Assembly: GCA_002353885.1 (NCBI GenBank)
Contig: DEKO01000197.1
Location: 1-19,974 of the forward strand
DNA length: 19,974 nt
Reading direction: 5' to 3'
From: Porphyromonadaceae bacterium UBA2720
Lineage (GTDB): Bacteria > Bacteroidota > Bacteroidia > Bacteroidales > Muribaculaceae
The position numbers and the translations under genes were made by a program. The stretch's first letter is position 1, and each line of letters begins with the position of its first letter. The notes under the pieces are model-generated. The model had not been told where the DNA came from. It worked only from the letters and a program-made list of their open reading frames with translations, and made no database searches. Shown here one piece after another: positions 15,025 to 19,974 of this stretch.

Positions 15025-16937
15025 TGCGCTATTATCTGAACATCGGCACCAACCTGGGCGACCGCCACGACAACCTGCGGCGCGCCATCCAGGCCCTGAC
15101 GGGCGGCACCGGCGACTGCATGGTGTCGCCCGTGGTCGAGAGCGAGCCGTGGGGCTTTGCGAGCGACAACCGCTTTCTCAACGTGGGCCTGGCCCTGGAC
15201 AGCGACCTCGAGCCGCTGGCCATGCTCGAGCGCATCCATGACATCGAGCGGCAGCTGGGCAGCGCCAGCCACCGCGACGCGCATGGCGGCTACGTCGACC
15301 GCCTGGTCGACATCGACATCATGGCCATCGACGACGCAGAGGGCCACCCTGTCACCATCGACCTGCCCACGTTGCAAGTGCCCCATCCCCATCTGCACGA
15401 CCGTGACTTCTTCTTGAAACCTTACCATTGGCTCAAGAGCCCCCCCCGGCCCCCCCTGAAGTGGGGGGAGCTCAGTTTTGCTACCACCACAGGAAGTCCC
15501 CCTCTTCAGGGGGGATTTAGGGGGGATTATCCTCCCTCCTCACTCGCTATCGCGATGCTCGCCGAGTTGCCGTTTGACCCCACCGACGAGCAGATGCAGC
15601 TCATTGCGTTGCTCGACCGGTTTGTGCAGCACGGCGGCGACCGCATGGTGTTTCTCCTGTCGGGTTATGCCGGAACCGGCAAGACCAGCATCGTCGGCGC
15701 ACTGGTCAGAGCGCTGCGTGCCAGGATGCGCAAGTGTGTGCTCATGGCACCCACAGGACGCGCGGCACACATCATGAGCGACTACTCGGGCCACCCTGCA
15801 TCGACCATCCACCGCAAGATCTATCGTCAGCAGCGTTATGGCAGCGACACCTTCGGCTTGGCCGACAACCGTCACACCGACACCCTATTTATAGTCGATG
15901 AGGCATCGATGATTGCCAATGGGGTGGGTGAGGGTGCCATCTTCGGCACCGGACGGTTGCTCGATGACCTCATCGCCTATGTCTACAGTGGTCAGGGCTG
16001 TCGGTTGCTGCTGGTGGGCGACACGGCGCAGTTGCCGCCCGTCGGCACCACCGAGAGCGCGGCCCTCAACTCCGCAGTGCTGCGCGGCTATGGCCTGGAT
16101 GTGGTGGGCATGACCTTGCGGCAGACCGCGCGGCAGGCCCGTGAGAGCGGCATTCTGCACAACGCAACCCTGCTGCGCCAGGCCATGGACCAGGACAGCT
16201 TGTCCGAGCCGCGGTTGCAACTCGATGGCTATGACGACATCGAGGCCGTGACAGGCGACGTGCTGCTCGAGACCATCAGCGACTGCTACGACCGCGACGG
16301 CATCGACCAGACCATTATCATCACGCGCAGCAACTGGCGTGCCACACAGTTCAATGCTGGCGTGCGCAACCAGATTCTGTTTCGCGACGACCTGCTGGCC
16401 AGCGGCGACCTGCTGCTTGTGGCCAAGAACAACTACTATTGGAGCGAGGACTACGACAAGGTCGACTTCATTGCCAACGGCGACGTGGCTGTCGTGCGGC
16501 GGGTGCGCGGCGAGGTCGAGCGCCGTTACGGCTTGCGCTTTGCCACCGTCGTGCTCGAGCTGCCCGACCACGACTCGACCGAACTCGAGGCCAAGGTCGT
16601 GCTCGACTGCCTGCTCAGCGACACGCCGGCACTCACGCGAGGGCAACAGGAGCGCTTGTTCGGCGAGGTGATGGCCGAGCTGCCCGGCGACCAGCGCGCA
16701 CGCTACCGTGCGTTGAAACGGCACCCCTACTTCAATGCCCTGCAGGTCAAGATGGGCTATGCCGTCACGTGCCACAAGGCACAGGGCGGCCAGTGGCGCA
16801 ACGTGTTGATCGACATGGGCGGCATCGCTCGCGAGGCGCTGGCCACAATGGACTTCTATCGCTGGTTCTACACTGCGCTCACCCGTGCCACCCGGCACGT
16901 CTATCTGATTAACTATTCAAGTTCCGCAGAGGGATAA
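15024..16937 (+). CDS. folK: FolK (HPPK) fused in frame to a RecD-like DNA helicase (637 codons)
   Basis: ATG 15024 shares its A with the previous stop. Residues 1 to about 135 are 6-hydroxymethyl-7,8-dihydropterin pyrophosphokinase (folate synthesis): 'GTNLGD' (8-13), 'ESEPWG' (39-44), 'DRLVDIDIM' with Mg-binding D96/D98, and 'PHPHLHDRDFFL' (120-131). Residues 139-168 are encoded by a GC-rich palindromic repeat. From M178 (ATG 15555) a superfamily-1B helicase follows: 'PTDEQ' (186-190), Walker A 'GYAGTGKTS' (214-222), 'APTGRAA' (242-248), Walker B 'VDEAS' (291-295), 'GDTAQLPPVG' (332-341), 'VTCHKAQG' (581-588), 'YTALTRA' (616-622). Both halves look intact. The helicase may also be translated separately from ATG 15555. 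The fusion is read directly; whether one polypeptide is made is unknown. Confidence 0.85.
   Translation: MRYYLNIGTNLGDRHDNLRRAIQALTGGTGDCMVSPVVESEPWGFASDNRFLNVGLALDSDLEPLAMLERIHDIERQLGSASHRDAHGGYVDRLVDIDIMAIDDAEGHPVTIDLPTLQVPHPHLHDRDFFLKPYHWLKSPPRPPLKWGELSFATTTGSPPLQGGFRGDYPPSSLAIAMLAELPFDPTDEQMQLIALLDRFVQHGGDRMVFLLSGYAGTGKTSIVGALVRALRARMRKCVLMAPTGRAAHIMSDYSGHPASTIHRKIYRQQRYGSDTFGLADNRHTDTLFIVDEASMIANGVGEGAIFGTGRLLDDLIAYVYSGQGCRLLLVGDTAQLPPVGTTESAALNSAVLRGYGLDVVGMTLRQTARQARESGILHNATLLRQAMDQDSLSEPRLQLDGYDDIEAVTGDVLLETISDCYDRDGIDQTIIITRSNWRATQFNAGVRNQILFRDDLLASGDLLLVAKNNYYWSEDYDKVDFIANGDVAVVRRVRGEVERRYGLRFATVVLELPDHDSTELEAKVVLDCLLSDTPALTRGQQERLFGEVMAELPGDQRARYRALKRHPYFNALQVKMGYAVTCHKAQGGQWRNVLIDMGGIAREALATMDFYRWFYTALTRATRHVYLINYSSSAEG
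15440..15527. repeat. Palindromic GC-rich repeat inside the folK-helicase frame
   Basis: Two arms of the same unit lie in opposite orientation: CCCCCCCGGCCCCCCCTGAAG-type sequence (about 15441-15468) and its inverted partner (about 15497-15527, which reads CCCCCCTAAAT then CCCCCCTGAAGAG on the minus strand). About 28 nt separate them. Such CCCCTGAAG palindromes are usually intergenic in Bacteroidetes. Here the unit has no stop in frame and encodes SPPRPPLKWGEL...SPPLQGGFRGD. Confidence 0.85.
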
Positions 16938-16939
16938 TC

Positions 16940-17080
16940 ACAATGCATAATGCACAATTCACAATGCACAATGCAGCAACCCTCCGCCTGGAGGCGGACG
17001 TGCCAAGGCGCGTCCCTACTAACAACTAAAAACTAACAACTAAAAACTAACAACTAAGAACTAACGTCTAACGTCTAACA
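16940..17080 (+). repeat. Repeat leader module before the serine hydrolase
   Basis: Three blocks fill the whole 146-bp gap: CACAATGCA-type repeats (16940-16975); palindromes CCGCCTGGAGGCGG (16984-16997) and GGACGTGCC-AA-GGCGCGTCC (16996-17015); and ACTAACAACTAAAAACTAAC plus CTAACGTCTAAC repeats (17018-17080) running to 3 nt before ATG 17084. Block order matches the bcp and TPR leaders. No TAnnTTTG box was found, so the gene may rely on upstream transcription. Confidence 0.85.
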
Positions 17081-17083
17081 TCT

Positions 17084-18214
17084 ATGAAATTGCGAAACAT
17101 CCTGCTGTGCGCAGTGGCTCTGATGGCCCTGCAGGGCATGGCAATCAACAAGAAAGACATCATGCAGTTGCAACAACAAGTGAATCAAATCTTCGAGCAG
17201 GTCTATCACGACCCCAGTCAGCCTGGAGCGGCCGTGCTCATCCAGCAGCGGGGAAAGACCATCTTTGAACGCTGCTATGGCAAGGCTGACCTTGAAACAG
17301 GAGCCGATGTGACACCGACCACCAACTTCTGCATCGCCTCGGTGAGCAAGCAGTTCAGTGCGGTGGCCTTGCTGCAACTCGTCGAGCAGGGCAAGCTGAG
17401 CCTGCAGACACCCGTTTCGCAGATGTTCCCAGAGTGGACGCAACCTTTCTGGCAGCGCATCACGCTGCACCACCTGTTGAGCCACACCTCGGGCATCCCC
17501 GATGCACGTCCGCGCGATGACCACCACTTTGTGCTCACCGCCACCGATGTGGCGTCGGTGCAATATATGGCCCGTCTCACCGAGGGCGACCTGGAGTTTG
17601 CTCCCGGCGCGGCCTATAAGTATCAGAACCCTACCTTCCAGCTCGCCTACCAGATAGTTCCGCGCTGCTCGGGCGAGGACTTTGAGGACTATATGAGCCG
17701 TCACATCTTCAAGAAGGCTGGAATGAAGCACACGCAATACTTTGAGGACGGACGCGAGATGCCCAATAGCGCCCACGGCTACCGCTGGGACGAGGAGCAA
17801 CGGCGCTATGTCGAGTTTGACTACGGCGAGGAGTCCTTCTTTGCCACCAAGGCCGATGGCGGCCTGTACACCTCGGTGCGCGACTTCGCACGCTGGGAGC
17901 AGGCCCTGCGCGACGGCAAGGTGTGGAATGCAGTGTCGCGGGCCATGGCCTACACGCCACACGTCATGCTGCAGCCCGATGCCAACTATGGCTACCAGCC
18001 CCATGTGGGCTACGGCTACGGCTTCTTCATCCAGCAGACACCCGGCCGTCCCAAGATTGTCTATCACACCGGCGACAATGGCGGCTTCACCATCTATGCC
18101 GGCAAAGTGCCCGAGCGCGACATCACCTTCATGTTCTTCTCCACCCGCGACGACATCGACCGCATGGCCATTGTCAACCGTGTGTGGGACATCATCTTCT
18201 CGCTTGACCATTAA
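17084..18214 (+). CDS. Exported serine hydrolase of the class-C beta-lactamase / DD-peptidase-like family (376 aa)
   Basis: The start MKLRNILLCAVALMALQGMA is a signal peptide. The catalytic signature of the serine beta-lactamase-like family is complete: the nucleophile in 'SVSK' (S86, K89), the Tyr-x-Asn in 'YKYQN' (Y180, N182), and 'HTG' (328-330) in place of the KTG box, as in esterase and peptidase members. 'LLSHTSGIPD' (131-140) is also typical. The true substrate may be peptidoglycan peptides, D-amino-acid peptides or esters; beta-lactam resistance should not be assumed. It lies in the periplasm or outside the cell. Neighbours are the folK-helicase frame upstream and secreted-type nucleases downstream, so it is probably transcribed with the nucleases. 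Confidence 0.9.
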   Translation: MKLRNILLCAVALMALQGMAINKKDIMQLQQQVNQIFEQVYHDPSQPGAAVLIQQRGKTIFERCYGKADLETGADVTPTTNFCIASVSKQFSAVALLQLVEQGKLSLQTPVSQMFPEWTQPFWQRITLHHLLSHTSGIPDARPRDDHHFVLTATDVASVQYMARLTEGDLEFAPGAAYKYQNPTFQLAYQIVPRCSGEDFEDYMSRHIFKKAGMKHTQYFEDGREMPNSAHGYRWDEEQRRYVEFDYGEESFFATKADGGLYTSVRDFARWEQALRDGKVWNAVSRAMAYTPHVMLQPDANYGYQPHVGYGYGFFIQQTPGRPKIVYHTGDNGGFTIYAGKVPERDITFMFFSTRDDIDRMAIVNRVWDIIFSLDH

Positions 18215-18299
18215 AAATAACAACAATGGTGGGTGGTCCTGCATGCCACGACCCTGTCGTGTCTGACCAACTCCACCTCACTAGCAACCTCCCATCCTC

Positions 18300-19106
18300 A
18301 TGTACGCCGAGCACAAGTGGCAACTACAACTCATCGTCTGGGTGCTAATCGTGGCACTATTGACCTTCTTGTTGGTGAGGCAGTGCCGTCGGCAATCGGT
18401 GACTGCCAAGTGTAGCCCAGCCATGACCGACAGCCTGCAGCAGTTGGTGCTAGACTCGTGTCAGCGAGCCCAGTATGAGGGATTCACAGTCTACTTTGAT
18501 TCGTCAGCTCATGTGCCTCGCTGTGTCATCTACGAGCTCACCGACAGCGAGACGCTCGGCACCGAGCCCCGGGCCAAAGGCTTTGAGCATGACCCGCAGG
18601 TCAAGGGTTGCCCCGCCCCCAACGACTATGCCGGCAGCGGCATGGACCGTGGGCACATGGCACCCGCTGCCGACATGAAGTGGAGTGCACAGGCCATGCG
18701 CGAGTCGTTCATGATGACCAACATCTGTCCGCAAGACAAGTCGCTCAACGAGGGTGGATGGAACCGACTCGAGGAGAAGGCACGCGAGTGGGCGCGGCGC
18801 GACGGGGCGGTCATCATCGCCGTGGGACCCGTCATCGAGCCGCGATTGCCTCGCACGCCGGGTGGGGTGGTGATTCCCAACCGCTTCTACAAGGTGGTGC
18901 TTGCTCACAACGTGAGCCCCATGCGTGCCATCGCCTTTGTCTATCGCAATGCCACCAGCAACGGCTCGCTGCGCCAATATGCAGTCAGTGTCGACTCGGT
19001 TGAGCGGCTCACAGGCATCGACTTTTTCGCCGCCTTGCCCGACGACCAGGAAGAGCCTCTCGAGCGAAGTTGCAACCTGGCATCATTCTTGCAATTGAAG
19101 TGGTGA
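18300..19106 (+). CDS. DNA/RNA non-specific endonuclease, NUC (DRGH) family, membrane anchored (268 aa)
   Basis: One N-terminal hydrophobic helix (about 9-26, 'LIVWVLIVALLTFLLV') followed by 'RQCRRQ' predicts an inner-membrane anchor with an exported catalytic domain. The beta-beta-alpha-metal nuclease core is intact: 'DRGHMAPAADMKWS' (D116-H119, H119 the general base), 'MTNICPQ' (139-145), and 'LNEGGWNRLEE' with metal-binding N150 and E158 eight residues on, as in NucA-like nucleases. Family members cut DNA and RNA sequence-independently with Mg or Mn. Extracellular DNA use or nutrient scavenging is the likely role. A diverged paralogue starts 53 nt downstream. Confidence 0.92.
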   Translation: MYAEHKWQLQLIVWVLIVALLTFLLVRQCRRQSVTAKCSPAMTDSLQQLVLDSCQRAQYEGFTVYFDSSAHVPRCVIYELTDSETLGTEPRAKGFEHDPQVKGCPAPNDYAGSGMDRGHMAPAADMKWSAQAMRESFMMTNICPQDKSLNEGGWNRLEEKAREWARRDGAVIIAVGPVIEPRLPRTPGGVVIPNRFYKVVLAHNVSPMRAIAFVYRNATSNGSLRQYAVSVDSVERLTGIDFFAALPDDQEEPLERSCNLASFLQLKW

Positions 19107-19159
19107 AATCTATCTGTCTAACCATGTCATGACACCTGTTGTGACTGTCTAGGAACCGA

Positions 19160-19974
19160 ATGAAACGACTGATAACCATCGTGTTGTTGGCGGTGCTGAC
19201 CCTCTCGCCCGCCATCGAGAGTGCTATGCAGTGGGCCACTGGCATTGAGTGGTGTGCCACGGCCAGTGCCAAGAGCAAGAAAAAGAAAAACAAAAAACAA
19301 AAAAACAGGAGTCAAAAAGCTGAGGCCAAGAGGCAAAAAGCATCGGTTGCCACAGTGCCGCGCATCTCCACCCTCACAGGCAATGCCGCAATGCAGGGCA
19401 CAAGAGCTCCATTGCTCATTGTCGCTGTGCCACAGGGCAGCCATCGAGTCGACTACAAGGCCATCACTGTTTACTTCAACCGCTCGTTGCGCATCCCCAT
19501 GTGCGTGGCCTATGAGCTGACTGCCACCATGGCCACTATGGCTGACGCGCCCAGTGCCGAAAAGCGTCGCAACTACAAGTTCTATGGCGATCCCAATGTC
19601 GCGGGCAGCCCCGACTGGGGCGACTACCGCAAGAGTGGCTACACTCGTGGTCATATGGCACCGGCCATGGACATGCGTTGGGATCGGCAGGCTATGGCTG
19701 AGTGCTTCTTGATGACCAACATGTGCCCCCAAATCGAGCAGCTGAACAACGGACCCTGGAAGTCGCTCGAGGAGAGCGTGCATCGCTGGGCCAAGCGCGA
19801 TGGCAGCATCTGGGTGTATACCGGACCCATCATGGGCATCCATGTGCAGCGCATCGGCCCGCAGCACGACATCGCCGTGCCGGCGGCATTCTACAAGGTG
19901 CTTTACGCACCGCGTCAGCAGCGTGCCATCGCCTTCATCTACGACAACCAGGCAGGTGGCGGCGGCATGGCCCG
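19160..19974 (+). CDS. Second NUC-family endonuclease, paralogue of the preceding gene (partial, cut by window end)
   Basis: ATG 19160 opens a frame that runs to the window edge (271 codons seen). It starts with a signal-peptide-like MKRLITIVLLAVLTLSPA. A strongly basic linker follows (about residues 37-60, runs of Lys/Gln/Arg/Asn), then a NUC domain with 'YTRGHMAPAMDMRWD' (H165), 'MTNMCPQ' (185-191) and 'LNNGPWKSLEE' with N196 and E204. The catalytic His and metal-ligand pair are kept, but the usual Asp of DRGH is Thr (T162). The basic linker could bind nucleic acid or the cell surface. Tandem arrangement with the upstream nuclease points to gene duplication. Confidence 0.9.
   Translation, partial: MKRLITIVLLAVLTLSPAIESAMQWATGIEWCATASAKSKKKKNKKQKNRSQKAEAKRQKASVATVPRISTLTGNAAMQGTRAPLLIVAVPQGSHRVDYKAITVYFNRSLRIPMCVAYELTATMATMADAPSAEKRRNYKFYGDPNVAGSPDWGDYRKSGYTRGHMAPAMDMRWDRQAMAECFLMTNMCPQIEQLNNGPWKSLEESVHRWAKRDGSIWVYTGPIMGIHVQRIGPQHDIAVPAAFYKVLYAPRQQRAIAFIYDNQAGGGGMA

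Noticed and set aside
17084..18214. True antibiotic-resistance beta-lactamase
   Set aside because: The family includes many peptidases and esterases, and the HTG in place of KTG plus the context give no evidence of beta-lactam hydrolysis.

Overview
The window looks like a chromosomal segment of a gut-type Bacteroidales bacterium, most likely Muribaculaceae or Prevotellaceae. The reasons are several exact Bacteroidetes-type -7 promoter boxes (TAnnTTTG), start codons without Shine-Dalgarno sites, a BspA-type leucine-rich-repeat surface protein ending in dockerin-like repeats, a giant exported protein with a type-A-like C-terminal sorting signal, and plugless barrel and TPR envelope proteins. 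No phage, IS transposase, CRISPR array, tRNA or rRNA was seen.

Layout. Positions 1-143 may hold the tyrosine-rich tail of a plus-strand gene, possibly a polysaccharide BY-kinase. Positions 136-3131 (minus) hold a 951-aa secreted protein whose stop codon overlaps the start of a 46-aa single-helix membrane protein. Positions 3132-4154 have no ordinary gene but are rich in signals: a rod-like inverted-repeat structure of about 190 nt, a compact minus-strand unit (promoter, 37-codon ORF, intrinsic terminator), and two palindromic hairpins. Positions 4155-6536 (minus) encode an LRR_5 / carbohydrate-binding-like / dockerin protein. Divergent from it, 6872-9059 (plus) carries an overlapping pair: a polytopic membrane protein and a GT2 polyprenyl-phosphate glycosyltransferase. 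A Bcp-type peroxiredoxin (9124-9576, minus) converges on it.

From 10088 everything reads on the plus strand. A 1000-aa TPR protein and a TonB-receptor-like barrel lacking a plug form a likely envelope pair. The barrel's stop overlaps the start of folK. folK runs in frame, through a GC-rich palindromic repeat, into a RecD-like helicase, giving one 637-codon frame. Then come a secreted or periplasmic class-C-beta-lactamase-like serine hydrolase and two tandem non-specific endonucleases of the DRGH/NUC family; the second is cut by the window end.

The most unusual content is noncoding or repeat-driven. It comprises the rod RNA and sORF unit at 3.2-3.9 kb, the repeat-mediated folK-helicase fusion, and a recurring leader module (palindrome plus A-rich tandem repeats) placed directly before the start codons of three unrelated genes. 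Base composition is mosaic: the 10-19 kb genes are visibly GC-rich, while the glycosyltransferase pair and the 3.2-4.1 kb region are AT-richer. No searches or folding programs were run; all assignments rest on reading motifs.
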